A stretch of 64,000 bases of DNA from JBEBGV01 sp040081265 (GTDB lineage Bacteria > Acidobacteriota > Vicinamibacteria > Vicinamibacterales > UBA2999): NCBI GenBank assembly GCA_040081265.1, contig JBEBGV010000007.1:1-64000 (forward strand), written 5' to 3'. The position numbers were made by a program, and so were the translations under genes. Position 1 is the first letter of the stretch, and each line of letters starts with the position of its first letter. Shown here piece by piece: positions 8,258 to 17,135 of this stretch. Below the pieces are notes generated by a model. That model was given only the letters and a program-made list of their open reading frames with translations. It was not told the DNA's origin and searched no databases.

Positions 8258-9826
8258 GTGGGTCGCGTGCTCCTCGTGGCAATGTTGGTGTGTCTCAGCG
8301 CCCCGCCGGCGTTTACGCAGACGCTGAGCACGCTCCACATCTCGATCGTCCTGCCGGACGGGGCCGGGAGGATCACCCCGGTGGCACGCCATACGCTGCT
8401 TATCAGCGACGATCCGCCAACGACATCGCCGCGCCGCACCGTCACGACACTGGCTGGCACCGCCGACATCTCGCTGCGTCCCGGGCGCTATGCCGTGGAG
8501 TCCGATCAACCGGTGGCCTTCGAGCGCAAGACCTACGAGTGGTCGCAGCGCATCGATATCGTCTCTGGCCGTGACGCGACGCTCACCCTGACCGCCGACA
8601 ACGCGTCTATCGACACGACGACCGCCACTGCGACGTCGGCGACACCTCCGGACACTGATCCTTCGTTTCTCGCCGCTCAGTGGCAGGACGCGGTCGTGGG
8701 GCTGTGGACCCCCACCCAATACGCATCCGGCTTCGTGGTCGATGCGCGCGGCCTGATTGTCACCAATCAGCGCGTCATCGGCACGGCAACGTCTGCCGAG
8801 GTGCAGTTCACGCCAGAGATCAAGGCCAGGGCGACCGTGCTCGCGTCCGATCCCAATCGGGACGTCGCCATTCTGTGGGTCAACCCATCGGTGGTCGCAT
8901 CATTGCGGCCGGTACCGCTCGCATGCGGCCAGGCGAGGCCGTCGGTGGCCAACGCGCAAGAGCTCTACACCATCGCCGCGCAGATGACCGGCCTCAAGCG
9001 GCTGACGCTTGGGGGAATCACCGGCGTCGGGCCACGTCTGCTGCTGTCGGATCTGAGGGTCGTGCGTCGCAATGCCGGGGGACCTGTCTTCACCGCCGGT
9101 GGCCTGATTGGCTACACGACGCTCGATGACCGGGATCCGGATGCGCGTTCAGACACTCGGGTGGTGAGGATCGACCAGGTCTGTGACGTGATCGCGTCCG
9201 CCGAGAAGGCCATGACCGGGGCGATGCCACCAGATGCGACGCACCTGCCGCTCGATCCTCAGCGGCCGATTGCACCTGCCGCGCTGAGTGCGGCGGTGGG
9301 CAGTCGGGCCGGGAACCTCGACCCCTACTCGATGAGCACGACCGATTTCGATGTCGCCTTCATCACACCGGTTCACGTCTACGGCGCGAGAGATCGGGGT
9401 CGTCGTCCGGTGATGGACTTCGGCAACTGGTCGGAGTACATGGCGGATTATCCGCGCGTCGTGCTCGTGCGCGTCACGCCGAAGATGGTCGAAGGGCTGT
9501 GGGCCAGGGTGGCCCGCGGGGCCGCGATGACCCAAGGCATGTCATTGCCGCCCATGAAACGGGCCAAAGCCGGATTTTCGCGGATGCGTGCCTTCTGCGG
9601 CGACACCGAGGTGACGCCGATCCACCCGTTCATGGTCGAACAGCGTGTCTCTGAGACCGAGGCCCTCTATGAAGGGCTGTATGCCTTTGATCCAGCCGCC
9701 TTCGGTCCGCAATGCGGCACGGTGAAGTTGACCGTCTACCCGGAAAACGACCCCGACAAAGGCGACACTCGCATCGTGGATCCGAAAGTGTTGGATCAGA
9801 TCACGCGGGACTTCGCAGCGCTGTAG
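8258..9826 (+). CDS. Secreted HtrA/trypsin-like protein lacking two catalytic residues
   Basis: 522 aa, GTG start, signal peptide to about residue 20. Residues about 140-290 align with the trypsin-like fold of HtrA proteases: GFVVDARGLIVTN, DPNRDVAIL and a final GGPVF. The catalytic His position (normally NHHV or NNHV) is Arg172 in TNQRVIG, and the Ser of GNSGGP is Ala273 in RRNAGGPVF; only Asp202 remains. It therefore cannot work as a normal serine protease. The C-terminal half (about 300-522) has no family I recognise. No PDZ domain is evident. A scaffolding, binding or sensing role is inference. Confidence 0.75.
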   Translation: MGRVLLVAMLVCLSAPPAFTQTLSTLHISIVLPDGAGRITPVARHTLLISDDPPTTSPRRTVTTLAGTADISLRPGRYAVESDQPVAFERKTYEWSQRIDIVSGRDATLTLTADNASIDTTTATATSATPPDTDPSFLAAQWQDAVVGLWTPTQYASGFVVDARGLIVTNQRVIGTATSAEVQFTPEIKARATVLASDPNRDVAILWVNPSVVASLRPVPLACGQARPSVANAQELYTIAAQMTGLKRLTLGGITGVGPRLLLSDLRVVRRNAGGPVFTAGGLIGYTTLDDRDPDARSDTRVVRIDQVCDVIASAEKAMTGAMPPDATHLPLDPQRPIAPAALSAAVGSRAGNLDPYSMSTTDFDVAFITPVHVYGARDRGRRPVMDFGNWSEYMADYPRVVLVRVTPKMVEGLWARVARGAAMTQGMSLPPMKRAKAGFSRMRAFCGDTEVTPIHPFMVEQRVSETEALYEGLYAFDPAAFGPQCGTVKLTVYPENDPDKGDTRIVDPKVLDQITRDFAAL

Positions 9827-9893
9827 CCATCTCCGGGTAGACTCGGCGAATGGATAGCTGCACACCGGGTGCGTCTTCGCAGACAATCGCTTG

Positions 9894-10883
9894 ATGCCCC
9901 CCGCGCCGCTCACATCCAGTAATCTCCACGATCCCGTCCTCCCCCTGGTCCGCCCGGTACCGGTCGCGCTCCGCACCACACAGACGATCGCCGATGCCCA
10001 CGCCGCCGTCCGGGCCGTCCCCCGCGCCTGTGACATCCCCCACTTCTACGTGCTCGACGATCACGACCGGCTCGCCGGCCTGGTGCCCGCGGGACACCTG
10101 CTCACCGCCCCGCTGGACCAGCGGGTCGATCAAGTGATGGTGCTGAGCGTGCCGGCCATCCCCAGCTGGGCGACGGTGCTCATTGCCAGCGAGTATTTTG
10201 CGACCAAGAAACTCAAAGCCTTTCCGGTGATCCACGGCAATGGCACGCTGGCCGGCACCCTGGACGACAGCCTCTTCACGGGTCAGGTCATCAGCGTGGC
10301 GCAGGAAACCTACGACGAAATCTTCCAGCTGGTCGGGATCCACGCCACGTCGATGCGGACGCCCTGGACCTCGTTTCTCGACCGCTTCCCGTGGCTGCTC
10401 TCGAACATGAGCGGCGGCCTGCTCTGCGCCTTCATCGCGTCGCGGTTCGAAGGCCTCCTGCAGAACATCGTCGTGCTCTCGCTGTTCATCCCGATCGTGC
10501 TGGCGCTGGGCGAGAGCGTCAGCATGCAGTCGGCCACGCTGACCCTGCAGGGTCTGTCGGACGACTCGCTGAGTCCCCGGCGCATCTTCCCTGCGCTGTG
10601 GCGGGAAGCCCGCACGGCCGTTCTGCTCGGGCTCAGTTCCGGGACCCTGGTTGCGCTCGTTGTCCTGGCCTGGCGGCGAGAACTCATGAGCGCGCTGGTT
10701 ATCGGCGGCGCCATCACCGCGTCCATCCTGATGGCCTGCTTCTTCGGCGTGCTGATCCCCACACTCGTTCGACTGTTCAAGGCCGACCCGCGAATCGCCG
10801 CCGGTCCGCTCGTTCTTGCCACGACCGACATCGTGACCCTGGTGTCCTATCTCTGGCTCGGCTCGGTGGTGCTGGGAGGCTGA
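9894..10883 (+). CDS. MgtE-type magnesium transporter lacking the N-terminal domain
   Basis: 329 aa. Residues about 25-130 hold a CBS pair (FYVLDDHDRLAGLVP; FPVIHGNGTLAG). The MgtE integral membrane domain follows with about five helices. Key family motifs are recognisable: IPIVLALGESVSMQSATLTLQGL (the MgtE GGNxGxQ region, altered to GESVSMQ) and ADPRIAAGP...TDIV near the end. Typical MgtE proteins are about 450 aa and begin with a helical N domain that is absent here. It probably moves divalent cations across the inner membrane, with the CBS pair sensing cytosolic Mg2+. The changed pore motif makes ion specificity uncertain. Confidence 0.8.
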   Translation: MPPAPLTSSNLHDPVLPLVRPVPVALRTTQTIADAHAAVRAVPRACDIPHFYVLDDHDRLAGLVPAGHLLTAPLDQRVDQVMVLSVPAIPSWATVLIASEYFATKKLKAFPVIHGNGTLAGTLDDSLFTGQVISVAQETYDEIFQLVGIHATSMRTPWTSFLDRFPWLLSNMSGGLLCAFIASRFEGLLQNIVVLSLFIPIVLALGESVSMQSATLTLQGLSDDSLSPRRIFPALWREARTAVLLGLSSGTLVALVVLAWRRELMSALVIGGAITASILMACFFGVLIPTLVRLFKADPRIAAGPLVLATTDIVTLVSYLWLGSVVLGG

Positions 10884-10912
10884 GGCCCACCCACCGCGCT
10901 AGAATCGAAGGG

Positions 10913-11599
10913 ATGTCGAGACTTCGACTGACGACCCTTGTGGCCCTTCTGACGCTCTCGGTCGGGGGCGTCTCACTGTCTGCCCAGGGGGTTCCCGCTG
11001 GCGAGTGGGTGCACCCGTATGCGTCCGCGCCGGGTCTCTGGGAACTGGTCGGTCGGCTCTTTCCAGACACGCCCGAGCTGCGCCGGGATCGCACCTTCCG
11101 TGGATTCCTCGAGCCCTCGATCCTCGCCGCCGGAACGATCCGGCCGAAGACCAGAGCGGGAGAGATTCTCGGAAGCTTTGTCCGCTTTCTGCCCTTCCAG
11201 GAGAAGAACGTCCTGAACGCGGACCTCGCGCCGGACCGGCTCGTGGTGGCCGATGTCACGCAGGTCATCTTCGTCGCCAGAGATGGCAACGCCGTGCGCC
11301 TTGAAACCCGCGTGGGCGATCCGTCCTCAGAGTTTCAGCGCTGCTACGACGCGCGCCACACCCAGCTCGCTCACCTGACCGACATCCGCGTGCAGTCTGC
11401 TCTGGCCTGCGACGCTGCCCTCTTCTGGACCGCGTGGCGCGGGCAGGTCCCTGTGTCGTTCGACGCCGAAGGACGCGGCTCGCTGCTCCTTGATCAACTC
11501 GGGTTGCTGTCACTCACCCTCGATCCCAGGACCACCGAACTCAGCGCCACGATCGGCACGCCGCCGGTCGGTGGCGGCCTGGGACCCCGGCCCCGGTAG
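10913..11599 (+). CDS. Secreted hypothetical protein
   Basis: 228 aa beginning MSRLRLTTLVALLTLSVGG with a clear signal peptide cleaved near SLSAQG. The ATG at 10913 is preceded by GAAGG and a TAGAAT-like -10. There are two cysteines (RCYDARH, LACDAAL) about 35 residues apart, possibly a disulfide. I do not recognise the family. It lies 29 bp after the MgtE-type gene and 22 bp before the DUF5916 gene, all on the plus strand. Confidence 0.6.
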   Translation: MSRLRLTTLVALLTLSVGGVSLSAQGVPAGEWVHPYASAPGLWELVGRLFPDTPELRRDRTFRGFLEPSILAAGTIRPKTRAGEILGSFVRFLPFQEKNVLNADLAPDRLVVADVTQVIFVARDGNAVRLETRVGDPSSEFQRCYDARHTQLAHLTDIRVQSALACDAALFWTAWRGQVPVSFDAEGRGSLLLDQLGLLSLTLDPRTTELSATIGTPPVGGGLGPRPR

Positions 11600-11621
11600 C
11601 CCGTGCCATAATCTGCGGCCG

Positions 11622-13844
11622 ATGAGATTCGTCGTGCGCGTCGCCGCACTCTGCTTTGCTCTGCTGGTCGCGCAGTCGTCGCCTGCCAGCGCCCAGGCCC
11701 CACCGCGACCAGCCGATGTCGCCCCGCCACAGCTCAACGCGGTCCGCCTGACCGAACCACTCCAGATCGACGGCAAGCTCGACGAACCGTTCTACACGAC
11801 CGCGCAACCGTTTTCGAACTTCGTGCAGGTGGAGCCCAGCCCGGGGCAGCCGCCGTCCGAGCGCACCGAGGTGTGGCTCGCTTTCGACGCACAGAACGTC
11901 TACGTGGCGTTCCGCAACTGGGAATCGCAGCCCGATCGCATCGTCGCCAAGGAGATGCGCCGCGACACCAACACCATGTGGGGCGGCGACGACATCATCG
12001 CCTTCATCTTCGACACCTTCCACGACGGCCGCAATGGATTCCAGTTCGCTCTCAACTCGATCGGCGGACGCGACGATGGGCAGGTGTCCAACGAACGGCA
12101 ATACAACGGTGACTGGAACACCGTGTGGAACTACAAGGCGGGACGCTTTGACCGCGGCTGGGTGGTGGAGGTCGCCATCCCCTTCAAATCGCTGCGTTAC
12201 GGAACCGGCCAGGAGCAGGTGTGGGGGTTCAACGCGTTCCGCACCGTCCGACGCAAGACTGAGCTGGCGTATCTCACCCCCACCTCGACCGTCCGTGGAC
12301 AGCAGGGCCTGCAGCAGACCTCGCTCGCGGCCACACTGAACGGCATCTCGGCGCCGTCAGGAGCCAAGAACCTCGAACTGAAGCCGTACGTCATCTCCAA
12401 CACCACAGCTGCCCGTGCCGCTGGCCGCGGGCTCGCCAATCACTGGGCGCGCGACTTCGGCGGCGACGTCAAGTACGGCATCACGCAGAACCTGACCGCC
12501 GATTTCACCTACAACACAGACTTCGCGCAGGTCGAGGCCGACCAGCAGCAGGTGAACCTGACGCGGTTCAGCCTGTTCTTCCCCGAGAAGCGCGAGTTCT
12601 TTCTCGAGAACCAGGGCACGTTCCAGTTCGGCACCACCGGAGGCGCCAACGCCGTCAGCGATGTCCCCACGCTCTTCTATAGCCGGCGCATCGGCCTCGA
12701 GCAAGGCCTGGCCGTACCGATCAACGTCGGCGGCCGCCTGACCGGACGAGCCGGTCCCTACACGCTGGGCGTGATCGACATCCAGACCGGCGAGGAGAGT
12801 GCCGCGCGTGCACTCCCCACCAACTTCTCAGTTGTGCGCCTCAAGCGCGACATCCTGCGCCGCAGCAGCATCGGGCTGATCATGACCGGCCGCTATGGAA
12901 CCGAGAGCGGGCGAACCGACAACACGGCGTACGGCGTGGACAGCACGCTCGCCTTCTTCAGGAACCTGACCATCAGTTCATACTGGGCCAGAACCGAGGC
13001 GCGCCCGACGGCCACCTCGGACCGCACGAGCTATCGCGCGCAGCTCGACTACAACGCCGACCGCTACGGCCTGCAGGTCGAGCAACTGGGGGTCGGGCGC
13101 AACTTCAATCCCGGCATCGGATTCGTCCGGCGACCCGACATCAGCAAGTCGTACGCCCTCGCCCGCTTCAGCCCTCGCCCGAGGGCCAGCCGTTTCGTGC
13201 GCAAGTACTACTTCCAGGGGTCGGCCAGTTACATCGAGAACGGTGCGGGACGGCTCGACACGAGGAACCGCGGTGGCGAGTTCGACATCGATTTCACCAA
13301 CGGCGACAAGTTCATCCTGAGCTACGACAACGCCTACGAATACCTGCCGGCGCCTTTTCGCATCGCGACCGGCGTCACGCTGCCGGTGGGTGGCTACTCC
13401 TACGACACGGTGCATCTGGGATTCAACCGCGCCGCACGGCGTCGCGGCACAGGCAACTTCTTCGTTGACTACGGCACGTTCTACAACGGCCACAAGACCG
13501 GATTCGGCGTCAGCGGCGGACGGTTCAGCGCCACGCCGCAGCTGGCGTTCGAGCCCACCTACTCGGCCAACCGCGCCGACCTCGTGCAGGGCCGCTTCAC
13601 CACGCACCTGGCCGGCCTGCGCGCCATCTACACGCCCGCCCCACGGATGTTCACGAGCGCGTTCCTTCAGTACAACTCGAGCACGCACAACGTGTCGGCC
13701 AACGTCCGGCTGCGGTGGGAATATCAGCCCGGCAGCGAGCTGTTCGTCGTCTTCAACGAGGATCGCGACACCTTCGCTCGCGGATTCCCGGAAGCCACTA
13801 ACCGCGCCTTCATCGTCAAGGTGAACCGGCTGTTCCGCTTCTGA
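11622..13844 (+). CDS. DUF5916 / CBM9-like outer-membrane protein (copy 1)
   Basis: 740 aa with signal peptide (cleavage near ASAQA). An N-terminal carbohydrate-binding family 9-like domain spans about 40-220 (IDGKLDEPFY, VWLAFDAQNVYVAFRNWES, VEVAIPFKSLRYG). A long region with alternating polar/aromatic strands follows and ends in RLFRF, typical of an outer-membrane beta-barrel of the DUF5916 type (FADFAQVEADQQQVNLTRF-like block, FPEKREFFLENQG). The start at 11622 is chosen for the signal peptide. The likely role is binding or uptake of a carbohydrate or other ligand at the outer membrane; the substrate is unknown. A paralogue lies at 49223-51481 with nearly the same block order. Confidence 0.85.
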   Translation: MRFVVRVAALCFALLVAQSSPASAQAPPRPADVAPPQLNAVRLTEPLQIDGKLDEPFYTTAQPFSNFVQVEPSPGQPPSERTEVWLAFDAQNVYVAFRNWESQPDRIVAKEMRRDTNTMWGGDDIIAFIFDTFHDGRNGFQFALNSIGGRDDGQVSNERQYNGDWNTVWNYKAGRFDRGWVVEVAIPFKSLRYGTGQEQVWGFNAFRTVRRKTELAYLTPTSTVRGQQGLQQTSLAATLNGISAPSGAKNLELKPYVISNTTAARAAGRGLANHWARDFGGDVKYGITQNLTADFTYNTDFAQVEADQQQVNLTRFSLFFPEKREFFLENQGTFQFGTTGGANAVSDVPTLFYSRRIGLEQGLAVPINVGGRLTGRAGPYTLGVIDIQTGEESAARALPTNFSVVRLKRDILRRSSIGLIMTGRYGTESGRTDNTAYGVDSTLAFFRNLTISSYWARTEARPTATSDRTSYRAQLDYNADRYGLQVEQLGVGRNFNPGIGFVRRPDISKSYALARFSPRPRASRFVRKYYFQGSASYIENGAGRLDTRNRGGEFDIDFTNGDKFILSYDNAYEYLPAPFRIATGVTLPVGGYSYDTVHLGFNRAARRRGTGNFFVDYGTFYNGHKTGFGVSGGRFSATPQLAFEPTYSANRADLVQGRFTTHLAGLRAIYTPAPRMFTSAFLQYNSSTHNVSANVRLRWEYQPGSELFVVFNEDRDTFARGFPEATNRAFIVKVNRLFRF

Positions 13845-13980
13845 GGCGCCTTTTGTCGGTGATGCCGAGGAACGGCTGGTGGACGTAGACCGTTGATGCC
13901 TCGCGAAGCGCGGCGAATCGCCGCGCCGCTGCGGACGACGCGGCTCAGAGTTGTTATCGCCAACTGCGCACCGGAAGCCT

Positions 13981-15159
13981 CTATCGGATCATGCCGTTGA
14001 CGAAGCGGTCGTCGAAGACCACCCACCAGAACGTCGCGTGACCGGCGGCCAGCAGCACCGCGCTCACGACGCTCGCCCGAACTGACTGCGAGCACACCCA
14101 CAGGAGAGCGAACACAGCCGGGAACGCCGCGACAATCATATCCATCTCGATCGCGATCCCCTGCACGGGCCAGAACAGTACAAACACCACGAGACAGGGG
14201 GCCGTGAATGCCAGCGCCATCTTCAACTCCCGTGGCCACTGTCTGCCCGCACCCAATGCCACGAGTGTCAGCGGCAGGCCGGCCACCAGGCCGCTCAGGA
14301 CGATGTCGCGAATCCCCACCAACGAAAACATCGGGTAGAGGATGCGAGAGTCGAGTTCCGCCGTTGTCCACAGCGGTCTCGACATGAATCCACCGTTGGC
14401 GTGGCCGGGCACCACGTCATAACCCAGTACCACAAGGTAGTACCACAGCCAGATCAGCGCCGCTCCTATCGCGATTGCGCTGAGCGCCGTGGCCAGAACG
14501 ACTCGTCGTCCCACCGGCAGGTCCGATGCGAGCACGGCCAGAAACAGCGCCAGGATCGCCAGGTAGCCCACGCCGTGCAGGGCCGCACCGATCCCGAACA
14601 GGATGGCCCCGACCAGAAGGCCGATTGTCAGCTCGCTGCCCTTGACCAGGTCGCGGGCCACAAACGGGAATGCGGCCGCCGATAGCGACAGGTAAGCCAC
14701 CTCGAGATAGCCGAAATACATCAGGGTGGCCGGAGCGATGAGCGTGAGCGCGACATATCGGACAGACCGGGCGCTCCACCCCTCGGCGGCAGCGAGACAC
14801 CACAGCAGCAAGGCAGACATCGCACCAGCCAGCCATGAGAGCCACCGGTACGCCCCCAGAGACGAACCCTGAGTCGAGCCCAGCATGACGTCGAGATGGT
14901 CCAGGAGCCTGTACGCCAGGTGTGCTGAGAAACGCACGTCGTCGTTGTTCCGGACGACTTCGTCGAAGTTGTTCCTGTCCTGGACGATGCTGCTGCCATC
15001 GCCCATCACGAAGCCCTTTTCCGGAAGTGGCAGGATGAACGCGAGCGCGAGAAACGCGGCGAGCACGGCCGTCGTGAGCGCGGCGCGGAACTTTGCGGAG
15101 TGTGACCGGGACCCGACCAGAAGGAGGGCGCTCAGCGCGATACAGATGGCAGACTGCAC
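13981..15159 (-). CDS. Polytopic membrane protein, glycosyltransferase-like
   Basis: 392 aa, GTG start, about ten hydrophobic segments. After the first helices there is an extracytoplasmic stretch with an acidic motif (MGDGSSIVQDRNNFDEVVRNNDD), as in dolichyl-phosphate-sugar-using GT-C enzymes, whose catalytic Asp lies in the first periplasmic loop. No specific family is recognised. It may transfer a lipid-linked sugar, which is inference from topology. A 7-bp tandem repeat lies 22 bp before its start. Confidence 0.55.
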   Translation of the reverse strand: MQSAICIALSALLLVGSRSHSAKFRAALTTAVLAAFLALAFILPLPEKGFVMGDGSSIVQDRNNFDEVVRNNDDVRFSAHLAYRLLDHLDVMLGSTQGSSLGAYRWLSWLAGAMSALLLWCLAAAEGWSARSVRYVALTLIAPATLMYFGYLEVAYLSLSAAAFPFVARDLVKGSELTIGLLVGAILFGIGAALHGVGYLAILALFLAVLASDLPVGRRVVLATALSAIAIGAALIWLWYYLVVLGYDVVPGHANGGFMSRPLWTTAELDSRILYPMFSLVGIRDIVLSGLVAGLPLTLVALGAGRQWPRELKMALAFTAPCLVVFVLFWPVQGIAIEMDMIVAAFPAVFALLWVCSQSVRASVVSAVLLAAGHATFWWVVFDDRFVNGMIR

Positions 15160-15180
15160 GAGGCCACTATTGTGGCTTAC

Positions 15181-15236
15181 TACTCACCACCAACTACTCA
15201 CTACTCACTACTCACTACTCACTACTCACTACTCAC
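15181..15236. repeat. Tandem 7-bp repeat (TACTCAC)
   Basis: TACTCAC at 15181-15187, one diverged unit (CACCAAC), then six exact copies at 15195-15236. It ends four bases before the stop codon of the MBL gene at 15240. The sequence before it (GGCTTAC) looks like a further decayed unit. Confidence 0.9.
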
Positions 15237-15239
15237 CGC

Positions 15240-16220
15240 CTACCTCTTCGTCAGACTCCGGTAGACCGCCTCCACAAACATCGGCGTGGTCCAGGACCCG
15301 CCGGCCGCTCCATACAGCGGCTCGTACTCGTAGGCGGGCCGGGCGGCCTGCACCTGCTCGAGTGTCTTGCCCTGCTCCACGAGCAGCTGCACACGGTCGC
15401 GCACGATGGTGACCATGTCCCGATACTCGACGACGTCCGCCTCGTTACAGATCCGCCCGTGTCCCGGGACGACACGGGTGCCATCCATCTCGTTCATGCG
15501 CGGGATGGTGATGTCGATGATGCGGTTCAACGCGTCAATTTCCCCCTGGATGCTGCCACCACGAGCCAGGTCAATCACCGGAAACGTCTCGGTGCTCAAC
15601 ACGTCGCCCGCGCTGAGGACGTCGGACCGGCGGAAGAAGACGAAGAGATCGCCGTCGGAGTGGGCGGCCTTCTGCCAGAGCAGTTCGATCGGCTCGGAGT
15701 TGAAGAAGAGCGTTCGCTTCTGAGTGAAAAAGGTCACCGTCGGCCAGAAGCTCACGTCGAGGGCCGGCGTCGGCCCGTTCGACGCGCTGAGCCGGTTGAG
15801 CACGTTTTCGTGCGCGTAGATCGGCGCTTCCCTGTAGGCCGACTGATTGGACCCCGGGGCCGGACGGCCGGCCTTCGCCACGGCCGCGTTGCCCCCGACG
15901 TGGTCGCTGTCGGCATTGGTGTTGAGGATGTAGTGAATCGGCAGCGGCGTGAGCGCGCGGACGGCCGCAATCAGCCTGTCGGCGGCATCCAGGCGACCAG
16001 CGTCCACGAGCATGACGCCTTCAGGGCCAACCAGCACGGTCACGTTGCCGCCGAACCCGGTGATTACGTGCACCTGACCCTGCACGGGCAAGGTTTCCAC
16101 CTGCGACTGAGCGATGACGCTCGCGCCCGCCACGAGGAGCCCCGGCAGCAGCGCCGCTGCAACAGGCCAGCGTGCCAGGCGGGCCGTAAAGGCCCGCCCT
16201 ACGTTGGTCAGCCCCATCAT
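15240..16220 (-). CDS. Secreted MBL-fold protein, split partner of the GEW-MBL fusion
   Basis: 326 aa. Metallo-beta-lactamase fold with GVMLVDAGR, AAHSDGD, and VVPGHGRICNE, but the metal motif reads NADSDH (102-107) in place of HxHxDH, so both upstream histidines are replaced. It aligns from end to end with the C-terminal half of the protein at 19382-21244 (both share VETL, NVTV, PVID-GGS-QG, ICNE-DVVEYR, IVRDRVQ). The ATG overlaps the upstream stop as ATGA, so the pair is translationally coupled. The signal-peptide coding region contains a REP-like element (GRAFTARLA). It is the last gene of the cluster. Confidence 0.8.
   Translation of the reverse strand: MMGLTNVGRAFTARLARWPVAAALLPGLLVAGASVIAQSQVETLPVQGQVHVITGFGGNVTVLVGPEGVMLVDAGRLDAADRLIAAVRALTPLPIHYILNTNADSDHVGGNAAVAKAGRPAPGSNQSAYREAPIYAHENVLNRLSASNGPTPALDVSFWPTVTFFTQKRTLFFNSEPIELLWQKAAHSDGDLFVFFRRSDVLSAGDVLSTETFPVIDLARGGSIQGEIDALNRIIDITIPRMNEMDGTRVVPGHGRICNEADVVEYRDMVTIVRDRVQLLVEQGKTLEQVQAARPAYEYEPLYGAAGGSWTTPMFVEAVYRSLTKR
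16178..16204. repeat. REP-like palindrome inside a signal-peptide coding region
   Basis: GGCGGGCC-GTAAA-GGCCCGCC followed by CTACGT, a member of the dispersed family described at 53116. It lies within codons about 6-14 of the MBL gene and is read in frame as GRAFTARLA, ahead of the hydrophobic core. Confidence 0.7.
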
Positions 16221-17122
16221 CGTGTCCTTTCCCGCGCCATCATCTCGGCCAGCTTCTTCATGTACTCCGGGTACTGCGTTTCCTTGCCGCCCTGCGTCGC
16301 CTCAAACGGCAAGCCGAACCTCTTGGCAAATTCCGTGTGATGGGTGCCTTGCGGGTTGTGCGGAACCCAGCCGAGAGGCTTGTCCCCGAGTTCGTCGCTG
16401 GGGTCCACGCTCGTGGGCGGACCGACCACCTGTTCCGGGGCCCAGCGGAACGTGACGTCACGCACGAAATACTCTTCGAGGTAGGCGGGATCTTCGATGA
16501 TCGTGATCACCGTCAGGTAGTCACCGTGCCTGACGAAACGCTCGGTCATCGTTCCATGTGGACTGCTCGGCACGCCGTTGCGGCGGATGACGCCCATCTT
16601 CATGTGGGTGGTCGTCACCTTCAGCGTGCGTCCCTCCCACTCGCCAGTGGAAAAGCCGCTCCAGAGATGCTCGGCGTTCTTGCCAGGACGTGGCCGTCCA
16701 TCGAGCCAGATTGTTCGATTGGCTCCGTTGTAGAGACCATCGATCCGATAGCCGATCCACGCGGACGAGAGCGGATCGATGACCTTCGAGATCCGGATGT
16801 TTGGCCCACCGCCGCCGCGCATCGAGTACTGAGCGGGATGCGGATTCCCCTGTCTTTCCGGCTGCGCGATGACCGACGCAGACCACGCCTCGGCCTTCTT
16901 TCGCGCGAAGTCGTTGATCGGCAGGCCCGTGAAGTCGCCCATCTCCGGCCCGTCGGCGCGGTCGGGTCCGTCCTCGAATTGCTGCGCCAGCGCCTGTCCG
17001 GGTATGACCGCGCGCGGCGTCACCCACTCACCGCTGAAGTCGAACTGTGCGAAGGCCGGACTGCCGCACAGCACCAGCGACAGGGCGATGACGATGCGGC
17101 AGGCCAGCGTGTGACTGAACAC
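16217..17122 (-). CDS. Secreted GEW-family protein, split partner of the fusion
   Basis: 301 aa. GTG 17122 is preferred because GGGAG lies 9 bp upstream and the protein then begins with a signal peptide (cleavage near PAFAQ). The mature part starts FDFSGEW, followed by GLPINDFARKKAEAW, HPAQYSMRGGG, NRTIWLDGRPRP, WSGFSTGEWEG, VTTTHMK, RRNGVPSS, FVRHGDYLTV and PHNPQGT...LPFEATQGG. All these blocks recur in the N-terminal half of the protein at 19382-21244. The function is unknown; a compact, probably beta-rich secreted domain with conserved Trp, His and Asp. It starts 13 bp after the dehydrogenase stop and overlaps the MBL gene by 4 bp. Confidence 0.7.
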   Translation of the reverse strand: MFSHTLACRIVIALSLVLCGSPAFAQFDFSGEWVTPRAVIPGQALAQQFEDGPDRADGPEMGDFTGLPINDFARKKAEAWSASVIAQPERQGNPHPAQYSMRGGGGPNIRISKVIDPLSSAWIGYRIDGLYNGANRTIWLDGRPRPGKNAEHLWSGFSTGEWEGRTLKVTTTHMKMGVIRRNGVPSSPHGTMTERFVRHGDYLTVITIIEDPAYLEEYFVRDVTFRWAPEQVVGPPTSVDPSDELGDKPLGWVPHNPQGTHHTEFAKRFGLPFEATQGGKETQYPEYMKKLAEMMARERTR

Positions 17123-17135
17123 TGATGAACACTCC

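Noticed and set aside
10391..10912. Upstream extension of the secreted protein gene at 10913
   Set aside because: Out-of-frame shadow of the MgtE-type gene; the signal peptide starts at 10913.
15181..15236. CRISPR array
   Set aside because: Units are 7 bp with no spacers.
15093..16340. 415-aa plus-strand frame through the 7-bp repeat
   Set aside because: Antisense to the MBL gene; its N-terminal part is simply the translated repeat.
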